Assembly: GCA_017521285.1 (NCBI GenBank)
Contig: JAFXDG010000096.1
Location: 1-44,550 of the forward strand
DNA length: 44,550 nucleotides
DNA from: Bacteroidaceae bacterium
GTDB taxonomy: Bacteria > Bacteroidota > Bacteroidia > Bacteroidales > Bacteroidaceae
Direction of reading: 5' to 3'
Below are positions 17,903-26,232 of the stretch, one piece after another. Made by a program: the position numbers and the translations under genes. The notes under the pieces are model-generated. The model was not told where the DNA came from. It saw only the letters and a program-made list of their open reading frames with translations, and made no database searches. Positions within the stretch are counted from its first letter, which is position 1. Each line of letters starts with the position of its first letter.

Positions 17903-18022
17903 TCTTTTATAAACGGACAAGTTTCAGGAAGAAACGACCTTATTCCCACACAAATAGGACACCGTGAAACATATACAAAACACAATGCAACAACAACCAA
18001 GAATAATCAGCATACATATCCG

Positions 18023-18030
18023 TAACTTTG
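18023..18030 (+). promoter_or_regulatory. -7 element of the fasciclin gene
   Basis: TAACTTTG, 49 bases before the start codon at 18080. No matching -33 box and no copy of the candidate AraC operator is seen upstream. Confidence 0.5.
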
Positions 18031-18079
18031 CAGCAGAATTACCTGAAGAACAAGAAACAAATTATTTAAATAGAAAATC

Positions 18080-20113
18080 ATGAGAAGAACAATCCTTCCT
18101 TTTTTAGCAATCCTCATTGGAGTGATGACATTCTTGTCGTGCCAAGACGACTTGAATAAGAGCAATTATTACACCTTCACAGGTGAAATGATGAGCGACT
18201 ACCTCACGTCACGCCCCCAATACAGTGACTTCACCACAATTGTACGACGGGCTAACATGATGGACTTGCTGTCCACTTACGGACACTACACCTGTTTCGC
18301 ACCGGACAACAAGGCTTTCGAGAGTTTTTGTCAGAAACGAGGCATATCGTCTGTTGATGCTCTAACTGATGAAGAATGCGACACCATTGCCCGCACACAC
18401 TTGGTTGATAATATATATTCAACCGTCGAAATGTCAGATGGTACATTGCACACAGCAAATATGAACCGGCGCTACATCCAGATTACCCACGGATTCGATG
18501 CAGACAGTAATGCTGTGGTGTACCTGAATCGTGCAGCCCATATCTATTTCGGTTTGGAAGACGATTCCGTGGAAAACGGCATCGTTCACCCCATCAATAT
18601 GGTGCTCGAAAATTCCAATGCCAGTGTGGTTGACAACATGAAGAACAATCCGAAGATATCGATTTTCTATCAGGCATTGGTAACAACAAAAGTATCCGAA
18701 ATCCTACAGATGTTGAAGGACGAGAATTATGACAGCAAACAGTATCCCCGTTATTATTATACTTCCCACTATTGGCATGAAGTGGCTCTGGTTCCCGAGG
18801 AAAAGAAGTACGGTTTTACTTTATTCATAACACCGGATTCGGTACTAAAGAGCAAATACAACATCACAAATATGGAAGAATTGGCAGCCAAAGCAAAGGA
18901 AATTTATGACAAGACTTATCCCGAGGATGCTGGCAAGTTTGACGATGATTACCAAAACCCCAAAAACCCATTGAATCGCTTTGTAAGATATTGTATATTG
19001 AATCGTGACGTAAAAGGTTGGGATTATATCACCACTAAAGAATTCCATCAAGGTGTGGTACAGGGCGCTCTCGGTATCCATATCAACAAGATGAATCCCG
19101 TCGATTGGTATCACACATTGTTACCCAATACGATGATTAAATTTGAGCAATTGACTATGCGTCAGTTTGTGGGTGATGGAACCTTGAACGAACGATATGC
19201 CAACCGTCGCTATGATGCGAACTTCCAATTCGAAGGAGCACACATTGCTCCTACCATCGAACCTGAGTATATACAAGATGCTCCGAACGGACGTTATTTC
19301 TATGTAGATGACCTTGTGGCATTTACTACCGATGTACGCGATAAGATTCAGAATATGCGCATCCGCATGGATTTCTCTACGGTATTCCCTGAATTGATGA
19401 CACATGACATCCGCCTGAACGGTGACCCCACCACGGATGACAACTCTGCATCACCAGATGAGACATTCAAAAACGGACGTAATTACTACTTCCCTCCCGG
19501 TTATTTGGACGGTGTAACTTCCAAGGGCAATTGTTACTTCGTCTATCGTCGTCCGCACTGGAACTTTGCATGCTATCAAGGCGATGAAATGAACCTTTTC
19601 GGTGACTATGACTTTGAGTTCCGTCTGCCTCCCGTTCCATATTCGGGAGAATGGCAAGTACGTTTGGGCTTCTGTGCTTTGGATACCCGTGGTATTGCCC
19701 AAATTTATTTCGATGGCATTCCGCAAGGAATTCCTCTGGATATGCGTATATATCTGGATGATGAACGTGTTATGGGTACCGACTTCAGCGAAATTTCTTA
19801 TACTTCAATGACTGATGAAGAAAAGGCTGAAGACCAGAAAGCATTGAAGAATAAAGGGTATTACCGTGGTGCCTACGGTGGCTATCACAGTGATGGAAAT
19901 GTTCTCAACGAGTTTGTCACCGACGCAGCAACCCATCGTAGAGTATTGTGCCAGACCTACATCGACAACACCAAGGACCACTACTTGCGCATACGTTGTG
20001 CATCGAAAAGCAAGACTGGTAACAACAACGAATTTATGATTGACTACCTGGAATTGGTCCCCAAGAGCATCTACGGTGTTGTGGATGACGGAGAAATCGA
20101 AGATGACCTCTAA
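18080..20113 (+). CDS. Fasciclin (FAS1)-domain lipoprotein
   Basis: A 677-residue lipoprotein (Cys21 after MTFLS; the following QDD suggests surface exposure in Bacteroidota, where acidic residues near the lipidated Cys promote export). Residues about 30-175 form a FAS1 domain with the motif HYTCFAPDNKAFESF followed by IARTHLVDN, and a second, more diverged FAS1-like segment lies at about 195-370 (LFITPDSVLK, RFVRYCILNRDV). The remaining 300 residues are Tyr- and Asp-rich beta structure without a family I can name. Such proteins in polysaccharide loci are taken to bind glycan or support the outer-membrane complex. It stands alone between two glycosidase units, with its own promoter. Confidence 0.8.
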   Translation: MRRTILPFLAILIGVMTFLSCQDDLNKSNYYTFTGEMMSDYLTSRPQYSDFTTIVRRANMMDLLSTYGHYTCFAPDNKAFESFCQKRGISSVDALTDEECDTIARTHLVDNIYSTVEMSDGTLHTANMNRRYIQITHGFDADSNAVVYLNRAAHIYFGLEDDSVENGIVHPINMVLENSNASVVDNMKNNPKISIFYQALVTTKVSEILQMLKDENYDSKQYPRYYYTSHYWHEVALVPEEKKYGFTLFITPDSVLKSKYNITNMEELAAKAKEIYDKTYPEDAGKFDDDYQNPKNPLNRFVRYCILNRDVKGWDYITTKEFHQGVVQGALGIHINKMNPVDWYHTLLPNTMIKFEQLTMRQFVGDGTLNERYANRRYDANFQFEGAHIAPTIEPEYIQDAPNGRYFYVDDLVAFTTDVRDKIQNMRIRMDFSTVFPELMTHDIRLNGDPTTDDNSASPDETFKNGRNYYFPPGYLDGVTSKGNCYFVYRRPHWNFACYQGDEMNLFGDYDFEFRLPPVPYSGEWQVRLGFCALDTRGIAQIYFDGIPQGIPLDMRIYLDDERVMGTDFSEISYTSMTDEEKAEDQKALKNKGYYRGAYGGYHSDGNVLNEFVTDAATHRRVLCQTYIDNTKDHYLRIRCASKSKTGNNNEFMIDYLELVPKSIYGVVDDGEIEDDL

Positions 20114-20175
20114 CCATCTTTTGCTGGAAACAAGAAAAAGGGGAATGTGTCAAGATGAGACCATTCCAAACCTTC

Positions 20176-20266
20176 AGGCACGGATTACGCAGATTACACG
20201 GATTTATATTTTAGTGTTATACCCAAGAAAGTATAAATTATCCGCGAAATTTGCGAAATCCGTGCC
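20176..20266. repeat. Imperfect 33-bp palindromic element after the fasciclin gene
   Basis: Arm 20176-20208 (starting AGGCACGGATTACGCAGATT) pairs with 20232-20266 (ending GCGAAATCCGTGCCT) with a few mismatches and a 2-base bulge. It is followed by an AT-rich run ending in TTTTTT. It could be a bidirectional terminator or a small dispersed palindromic element, and shares ACGCAGAT with the inverted repeat at 26035-26230. Confidence 0.65.
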
Positions 20267-20381
20267 TAAATATATTTTTTGACTTTCAACCACATCATTA
20301 GCTTTTTTTCAGCCCTTTAAGGAAGTTAGAGACGGGACAGCCTTTCTAAGAAACAACCCACCCTGACGTTATGGCGTTTTT

Positions 20382-20397
20382 ATCCTATCATTTGTCG
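20382..20397 (+). promoter_or_regulatory. Candidate AraC operator, copy 2
   Basis: ATCCTATCATTTGTCG, 14 of 16 bases identical to 12756-12771, with the same 48-base offset to the -7 box of its promoter. Confidence 0.6.
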
Positions 20398-20429
20398 TAA
20401 TAGGACTATTCGATAAAACAAGGAATCTG

Positions 20430-20437
20430 TACCTTTG
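20430..20437 (+). promoter_or_regulatory. -7 element of the aldo-keto reductase unit
   Basis: TACCTTTG, 21 bases before the start codon at 20459. Confidence 0.6.
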
Positions 20438-20458
20438 CCCCAAAAATAAAGAAACATC

Positions 20459-21394
20459 ATGTTACCTTATCACGAACTTGGAAAGACGGGGATGAAAATT
20501 TCCTCGCTCAGTTTTGGCGCCTCATCATTGGGAGGCGTATTTCACGACTTGAAAGAACAGGAAGGCATCGAAGCAGTGCATACCGCCGTTGATGCAGGTA
20601 TCAACTTTATCGACGTGTCGCCCTACTACGGCCACTACAAGGCGGAAACGGTGTTGGGGAAGGCACTGAAAGAAATTCCCCGCGACCGGTATTACCTCTC
20701 GACCAAAGTAGGACGCTATGGCAAGGACGGTGTGAACACCTGGGACTATAGCGGGAAACGGGCTACAGAAAGTGTCTATGAAAGCATGGAGCGCCTGCAT
20801 GTAGATTATATCGACCTCATCAATGTGCACGACATTGAGTTTGCCGACCTCCATCAGGTTGTGGACGAGACATTGCCAGCCCTGGTAGAGTTGCGCGAAA
20901 AAGGTGTGGTGGGACACGTTGGAATCACCGACCTGCAACTGGAGAACCTGCAATGGGTGATGGAACATTGCCCCGAAGGAACGGTAGAGACGGTGCTGAA
21001 CTTCTGCCACCATTGCTTGTGCGACGACAAATTGGTGGATTATCTGGATTTCTTCGAAGAACGCGGCATCGGTATAATCAATGCCTCGCCCCTCTCCATG
21101 GGCCTTTTGAGCGAGCGTGGTGTGCCCGCATGGCATCCGGCCCCCCAACCGTTGGTGGAGGCTTGCCGCCAAGCGATGGAGCATTGCAAACAAAAGGACT
21201 ATCCCATCGAACGATTGGCCATGCAGTATGCCGTCAGTAATCCGCGCATAGCCTCCACCCTGTTCAGCACCACCAATCCGCAAAATGTACTGAAGAATGT
21301 GGCATACGCCCAAGAGACTGTGGACGAGGAACTGCTTCGCGAAGTGCGCCAAATTATTGGCAGACAGATACGGGTCAGCTGGAAAAACTCATGA
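20459..21394 (+). CDS. Aldo-keto reductase, L-galactose/L-fucose dehydrogenase-like
   Basis: A 311-residue NAD(P)-dependent TIM-barrel enzyme. The catalytic tetrad region is visible: Asp and Tyr in INFIDVSPYYG, Lys in YLSTKVGRYG and His in INVHDIEF. The motifs SFGASSLGGVF, NVHDIEFADL, INASPLSMGLLSERG and PAWHPA closely resemble plant L-galactose dehydrogenase and bacterial relatives that oxidise L-fucose, which is 6-deoxy-L-galactose. The expected reaction is sugar to 1,5-lactone. The downstream lactonase-like amidohydrolase and the upstream fucosidase and mutarotase fit this. It is the first gene of the second unit, 55 bases before GH31, behind a promoter sharing the candidate operator with the mutarotase promoter. 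The exact substrate is an inference. Confidence 0.82.
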   Translation: MLPYHELGKTGMKISSLSFGASSLGGVFHDLKEQEGIEAVHTAVDAGINFIDVSPYYGHYKAETVLGKALKEIPRDRYYLSTKVGRYGKDGVNTWDYSGKRATESVYESMERLHVDYIDLINVHDIEFADLHQVVDETLPALVELREKGVVGHVGITDLQLENLQWVMEHCPEGTVETVLNFCHHCLCDDKLVDYLDFFEERGIGIINASPLSMGLLSERGVPAWHPAPQPLVEACRQAMEHCKQKDYPIERLAMQYAVSNPRIASTLFSTTNPQNVLKNVAYAQETVDEELLREVRQIIGRQIRVSWKNS

Positions 21395-21449
21395 TACGAT
21401 TGAAGTTGACGAGGAAAGATATTAGTAAATAACTTAACACAAGAATAAT

Positions 21450-24038
21450 ATGAATCAATGGAAGAAACGGATTGCGTATCTGTTTGCAACAGTCTTCATC
21501 GCCCTGCATGTACAGGCAGCCGATGAGGGAAAGAAAAATGAAGTCGATATTCCTTTTAATAAAGGTACATTGCGTCTGAAGGTGATGTCACCCAATGCCC
21601 TGCGTGTGCAATACCTCGAAGGGGAAGGACGGGAACTGCCCGAATGGATATACCTGCCCGGAGCCGGTGAAGGGAAAGTGAAGTACAAACTGAAAAAGCA
21701 GGAAGGTGGAGTGACTCAAATCGAGACCTCGGAAATGAACATCCGGGTAGATGGCGTTAAACAGACACTGACGGTGAACAATGCACAGGGCAAAGAGGTG
21801 TTCAAAGCCACCTCGCACCAGTTGCAGGCAGGCACCGTACAGGGAGAGCCTACCTACAATGCCCGATTACAGATGGAATCACCCACAGACGAATACCTCT
21901 ATGGTCTCGGCCAATTTCAGGACGGATACAGCAATGTACGCGGACTGACCCGCCGACTGACACAGGTGAACACTCAGATTGCCATTCCTTTTGTACTCTC
22001 AAGCAGAGGATATGGCCTGCTTTGGAACAACTATGGATTGACTGACTTTAACCCGGCGGAGGCTTCGCTGAAGTTGGAGCAAGGCAACGAAGTGGGCGAA
22101 GCTGTGGCCGTGAACGTGACCTCTACCGAAGGAGGCAAACGCGAAGTGCGCCGTTCCAATGCGTTCAAGGGAACATTGGACATCCCGACTGACGGACGCT
22201 ATGCCCTGCTGTTGGACGTAGGACAGAATATGGCACGCCGCCACCACTTGAACATCGGCGGGAAGACAATCGTCGATGTACGCAACACATGGCTCCCCCC
22301 CACCACTTCGATTATCGTTGACCTGAAAGCCGGCAAGCACGAGGTGATGGCCGAACTGGAGCGCAACGATCGTCCGGTGCTCTACTACCGTCCCGTGGAT
22401 GACCAGACAACCCTGCAATCGCCCGTAGCTTCGTGTGTGGATTACACCTTGTTTGTGGGCAATGCCGATGACGTGATAACCACCTACCGCGACCTGACAG
22501 GCGAAGTGCCCATGCTCCCCAATTGGGCGCTGGGATATGTACATTGCCGCGAGCGTTACAAATCACAGAAGGAACTGTTGGAGAATGCTGCCACCTTCCG
22601 CCAACGCAAACTGCCCATCGACCTGATTGTACAGGATTGGCAGTATTGGGGCAAATACGGATGGAACTCCATGCAATTCGACGAAACCCACTATCCCGAC
22701 CCTGCAGCCATGATGAAGAGCCTGCACGACATGAACATACGCCTGATGCTCTCTGTGTGGTCAAAGGTGGATGCCAATTCAGAAGTGGGCAAACAGATGA
22801 CAGCCAAAGGATACTACATCCCGCGCACCTCATGGATTGACTTCTTCAACCCCGATGCAGCCGCGTTCTACTGGAAAAACTTCAGCGAACGCCTGCTCAA
22901 GCCCTACGGCATTGATGCCTGGTGGCAGGATGCTACCGAACCGGAAAACGACGACTTGGTAGGCCGACGAGTGAACAATCAGACGATTCCTGGCGAGGTA
23001 TTCCGCAATGTTTATCCTTTGCTGGTCAGCAAGACTGTCTATGAAGGATGCCGCACCGACGATCCGGCACGCCGCCACATGATCTTTACCCGCAGTGCCT
23101 TCCCGGGCATACAACGCTACGGCTCGGTATTCTGGTCAGGCGACGTAGGTAACGACTGGGAGACATTGCGCCGCCAGATTGTATCAGGTTTGGGTCTCGT
23201 CAGCACCGGATTACCTTGGTGGACATACGATGCCGGCGGTTTCTTCCGCCCCGGAAACCAGCATTCCAATCCTGGCTATATCGAGTGTATGCTCCGTTGG
23301 ATTCAGGCGGGCACCTTCCTGCCCCTGATGCGTGTACACGGCTACATGAGCGACACCGAGCCATGGCGCTACGGCGAACAGGCCGAACAAATCATTGCCA
23401 AGTACCTGGAATTGCGCTACCGCCTGTTACCTTATATATATAGCGAGGCTGCACGCGTATCTTACGACGGTTCTACCCTGATGCGTCCTTTGGTGTTCGA
23501 CTTCCCGGGCGACGAAGAGGCATTGAAGCAGGATGTGGAATATATGTTCGGTCCTTCACTGCTCATCAATCCGGTGGTGAAACAGGGAATGACAACTTAC
23601 CAGAGCTACCTGCCCGAACATGCAGGTGGATGGTACGATTTCTGGACCGGCAAGCGCTACACCGGCAAGCAACAGGTATCTACGGACATTGACCTGACGA
23701 AGATTCCGGTCTTCGTCAAAGGTGGCTCCATCATCCCCTTCGGCCCGGCCAAACAATATGCAGCTGAGTCCAGCGAAGAGCCAACAGATCTGCACATCTA
23801 TCCGGGAGCTGATGCCACCTTCTGCCTCTACGAAGACGAAGGCACCAATCATAACTACGAATCAGGCGCTTACAGCCGCATCCCCCTCACATGGGACGAG
23901 ACCAAACAGACACTGACCATTGGCAAGCGCCAAGGTTCGTTCGACGGAATGCAAAAGACACGCACCTTCACCATTGTGAAAGGCGATGTGAAGAAGAATG
24001 TTACCTATACAGGAAAGAAACTGAAGGTGAAATTATGA
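21450..24038 (+). CDS. GH31 alpha-xylosidase-like glycoside hydrolase with PA14-like insert
   Basis: An 862-residue exported enzyme (signal peptide about residues 1-23, ending HVQAA). After the N-terminal beta domain (about 25-215, with LYGLGQFQDGY) comes an insert at about 225-325 (FKGTLDIPTDGRYALLLDVG, KHEVMAEL) that looks like a PA14 module. The GH31 barrel then carries the nucleophile Asp494 in DAWWQDATEPEND and the acid/base Asp565 in FWSGDVGNDW, with C-terminal beta domains. The WWxDATEP form of the nucleophile motif and a PA14 insert are known from xyloglucan-active alpha-xylosidases. Expected reaction: release of alpha-xylose from the non-reducing end of xyloglucan oligosaccharides; alpha-glucosidase is the alternative. 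Its stop overlaps the next start (ATGA). Confidence 0.85.
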   Translation: MNQWKKRIAYLFATVFIALHVQAADEGKKNEVDIPFNKGTLRLKVMSPNALRVQYLEGEGRELPEWIYLPGAGEGKVKYKLKKQEGGVTQIETSEMNIRVDGVKQTLTVNNAQGKEVFKATSHQLQAGTVQGEPTYNARLQMESPTDEYLYGLGQFQDGYSNVRGLTRRLTQVNTQIAIPFVLSSRGYGLLWNNYGLTDFNPAEASLKLEQGNEVGEAVAVNVTSTEGGKREVRRSNAFKGTLDIPTDGRYALLLDVGQNMARRHHLNIGGKTIVDVRNTWLPPTTSIIVDLKAGKHEVMAELERNDRPVLYYRPVDDQTTLQSPVASCVDYTLFVGNADDVITTYRDLTGEVPMLPNWALGYVHCRERYKSQKELLENAATFRQRKLPIDLIVQDWQYWGKYGWNSMQFDETHYPDPAAMMKSLHDMNIRLMLSVWSKVDANSEVGKQMTAKGYYIPRTSWIDFFNPDAAAFYWKNFSERLLKPYGIDAWWQDATEPENDDLVGRRVNNQTIPGEVFRNVYPLLVSKTVYEGCRTDDPARRHMIFTRSAFPGIQRYGSVFWSGDVGNDWETLRRQIVSGLGLVSTGLPWWTYDAGGFFRPGNQHSNPGYIECMLRWIQAGTFLPLMRVHGYMSDTEPWRYGEQAEQIIAKYLELRYRLLPYIYSEAARVSYDGSTLMRPLVFDFPGDEEALKQDVEYMFGPSLLINPVVKQGMTTYQSYLPEHAGGWYDFWTGKRYTGKQQVSTDIDLTKIPVFVKGGSIIPFGPAKQYAAESSEEPTDLHIYPGADATFCLYEDEGTNHNYESGAYSRIPLTWDETKQTLTIGKRQGSFDGMQKTRTFTIVKGDVKKNVTYTGKKLKVKL

Positions 24039-24952
24039 AAATAATCGATTCCCATGCCCACCTGTGGCTGAAACAGGACACGGTGGTAGATGGCTTGCCC
24101 ATCCGCACATTGGAAAACGGACGTTCGCTCTTCATGGGCGAAGTCAGACAGATGGTGCCGCCCTTCATGGTTGACGGGGTGAACAGTGCCGAGGTGTTCC
24201 TGTCAAACATGGACTATGCCCAGGTTTCGGCAGCCGTCATCACTCAAGAATTCATCGACGGCATACAGAACGATTACCTGTTGGACGTGGCCCGCCGCTA
24301 CCCCAACCGTTTTTTGGTGTGCGGTATGTGCGAATTTCGCCAACCGGGTTTCCTGCCACAAGCAAAAGAACTATTGGACAGAGGCTTCCGCGCCATCAAG
24401 ATACCAGCCCAACGGCTGTTGTTGAAGGAGGGACGCGTCATGCTCACTTCGGACGAAATGATGCAAATGTTCCATTGGATGGAGGAACGGAATGCCATTC
24501 TCTCCATAGACTTGGCCGACGGCTATATGCAAGTGGGCGAGATGGAAGAAATCATCCAAGAGTGTCCGCGCCTGAAGATAGCCATCGGACACTTCGGCAT
24601 GGTGACACGCGAAGGATGGGAGGAACAGATCAAACTGGCCCGCCATCCGAACGTGCGCATCGAATCGGGCGGTATCACCTGGCTGTTCAATGATGAATTC
24701 TACCCCTTCCATGGCGCTGTACGTGCCATCCGCAGGGCGGCAGACCTCGTAGGAATGGACAAACTGATGTGGGGGTCGGACTATCCGCGCACCATCACGG
24801 CTATCACCTACCGTATGTCGTATGACTTTATCACAAAGAGTCAGGAACTGACGGAAGAAGAAAAAGCCCGCTTCTTAGGCTTGAACGCCCAACAATTCTA
24901 CGGCTTCACCGATTTGGTGGAACTGCCGTACATAAAGAACATGAGTGAATGA
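24035..24952 (+). CDS. Amidohydrolase-superfamily protein, sugar-lactonase-like
   Basis: A 305-residue TIM-barrel hydrolase of the amidohydrolase_2 type. It begins with MKIIDSHAHLW, giving the HxH metal motif at once, and has IAIGHFGM (His on strand 6) and MWGSDYPRT (the catalytic Asp of strand 8). This branch includes 2-pyrone-4,6-dicarboxylate hydrolase and L-fucono/L-rhamnono lactonases. The start at 24035 is chosen because it overlaps the GH31 stop by four bases and places HxH at the N-terminus; the frame is open further upstream, inside GH31. Next to an L-fucose/L-galactose dehydrogenase-like reductase, opening of the resulting lactone to the aldonate is the likely job. A cytoplasmic location is expected. 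Confidence 0.8.
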   Translation: MKIIDSHAHLWLKQDTVVDGLPIRTLENGRSLFMGEVRQMVPPFMVDGVNSAEVFLSNMDYAQVSAAVITQEFIDGIQNDYLLDVARRYPNRFLVCGMCEFRQPGFLPQAKELLDRGFRAIKIPAQRLLLKEGRVMLTSDEMMQMFHWMEERNAILSIDLADGYMQVGEMEEIIQECPRLKIAIGHFGMVTREGWEEQIKLARHPNVRIESGGITWLFNDEFYPFHGAVRAIRRAADLVGMDKLMWGSDYPRTITAITYRMSYDFITKSQELTEEEKARFLGLNAQQFYGFTDLVELPYIKNMSE

Positions 24953-24992
24953 ATACTGCAATTTGTAGTTCACAACTCGTAACTGAATAACA

Positions 24993-26009
24993 ATGAAAGC
25001 AATACAGATTATTGAGCCTTCAAAAGTGAAGGTAGTAGAAATAGAAAAGCCATGCGTGGGAGCTGGCGAAATAATGGTAAAGCTGCACTATGTAGGCTTT
25101 TGTGGTTCGGACCTCAACACTTTCCTCGGACGCAATCCGATGGTGAAGTTGCCCGTCATTCCCGGACACGAGGTGGGAGCCGTCATCGAAGCCGTAGGCG
25201 AAGGTGTGCCCGAAGGGTTGAAACCGGGCATGACGGTGACACTGAACCCTTACACCAATTGTGGGACATGCGCTTCGTGTCGCAACGGACGTGTGAATGC
25301 CTGCCAATACAACGAGACCTTGGGTGTGCAACGCAACGGGGTGATGTGTGAGTATGCCGTCGTGCCTTGGCAGAAGGTGATTCCCGCCGAAGGAATTTCA
25401 CCACGTGATTGTGCGCTGATTGAGCCTATGAGTGTGGGGTTCCATGCCGTAAGTCGTGGAGCCGTTCAGGATGGCGAATACGTAATGGTTATCGGTTGCG
25501 GCATGGTGGGCATGGGCGCTGTGGTACGTGCAGCTTTGCGCGGTGCCATCGTCATCGCCGTAGATGTGGATGATGACAAGCTGGCATTGGCCCAAAAGGC
25601 CGGAGCCACCTATGCCATCAATTCTATGGCAGAAGACGTACATGTCCGGATGCAGGAAATCACCTCCGGCTATGGGGCCGACGTGGTGATTGAAGCTGTA
25701 GGCAACCCGGTAACATACGTGATGGCCGTCAACGAAGTGGGATTCACCGGACGCGTGGTTTGTATCGGTTATGCCAAGAGCGACGTAAGTTTCCAGACCA
25801 AACTGTTCGTACAGAAAGAGTTGGACATCCGCGGTTCGCGCAATGCCATGCCTGGCGACTTCCGTGCTGTCATCAACTATTTGAAATCGGGAAATTGTCC
25901 GATAGAGCCGTTCGTCAGCCGCATCATCACCCCCGAAGAAACAGCCGAAGCATTGAACGATTGGGCTGCAGCCCCAGGAAAGGTATTCCGAATATTGGCC
26001 AAGTTCTGA
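24993..26009 (+). CDS. Zinc-dependent medium-chain alcohol dehydrogenase
   Basis: A 338-residue sugar-alcohol-type dehydrogenase. Catalytic zinc ligands Cys37 (GFCGSD), His59 and Glu60 (PGHEVG) and structural zinc Cys90, Cys93, Cys96 and Cys104 are all present. The Rossmann motif GCGMVGMGAV and the acidic end of strand 2 (VDVDDDK) point to NAD. Relatives include L-threonine, sorbitol and galactitol-phosphate dehydrogenases. In this locus it might oxidise a later intermediate of L-fucose/L-galactose breakdown or an alternative sugar alcohol, but no dehydratase or aldolase is next to it. It is 40 bases after the amidohydrolase and is the last gene of the plus-strand locus. Confidence 0.85.
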   Translation: MKAIQIIEPSKVKVVEIEKPCVGAGEIMVKLHYVGFCGSDLNTFLGRNPMVKLPVIPGHEVGAVIEAVGEGVPEGLKPGMTVTLNPYTNCGTCASCRNGRVNACQYNETLGVQRNGVMCEYAVVPWQKVIPAEGISPRDCALIEPMSVGFHAVSRGAVQDGEYVMVIGCGMVGMGAVVRAALRGAIVIAVDVDDDKLALAQKAGATYAINSMAEDVHVRMQEITSGYGADVVIEAVGNPVTYVMAVNEVGFTGRVVCIGYAKSDVSFQTKLFVQKELDIRGSRNAMPGDFRAVINYLKSGNCPIEPFVSRIITPEETAEALNDWAAAPGKVFRILAKF

Positions 26010-26034
26010 AAAATAGGAGTGTGTCATAATTAAC

Positions 26035-26230
26035 TTTTTAGACGCAGATGAAGCGAATAAATGGGTTCAAAGGTCAAAGGGCGAAGGTCGAAGGACTAAG
26101 GTCAAAGGGCGAAGGTTGATGCATTGATGCGTTGAGGGGATTCACCGCCATCGCCATCAACCATCGCCATCAGCCATAGCTAAAAGGCGAATAACGGTTA
26201 TAATTTATCCGTATCATCTGCGTCTAAAAA
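26035..26230. repeat. Inverted-repeat element with internal direct repeats
   Basis: A perfect 17-bp inverted repeat, TTTTTAGACGCAGATGA at 26035-26051 and its complement at 26214-26230, flanks 162 bases. Pairing continues imperfectly for 11 more bases inside. The interior holds a 19-bp direct repeat (26070-26088 and 26098-26116) and a run of CCATCGCCATCA-like units (26145-26175). It fills the gap between convergent genes and marks the edge between the carbohydrate locus and the AT-rich island. It may be a MITE-like or terminator element. Confidence 0.7.
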
Positions 26231-26232
26231 AA

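Larger units (their letters stand above)
20267..20458. other. Upstream regulatory region of the aldo-keto reductase unit
   Basis: No gene. The stretch carries the second copy of the candidate AraC operator and a -7 box, listed separately; the rest shows nothing I can interpret. Confidence 0.5.

Noticed and set aside
20525-21352. 275-codon frame opposite the aldo-keto reductase
   Set aside because: Antisense shadow of a conserved enzyme.
26064-26200. Short repeats resembling a CRISPR array
   Set aside because: Repeat units are only 12-19 bases, irregular and without constant spacers; no cas gene nearby.
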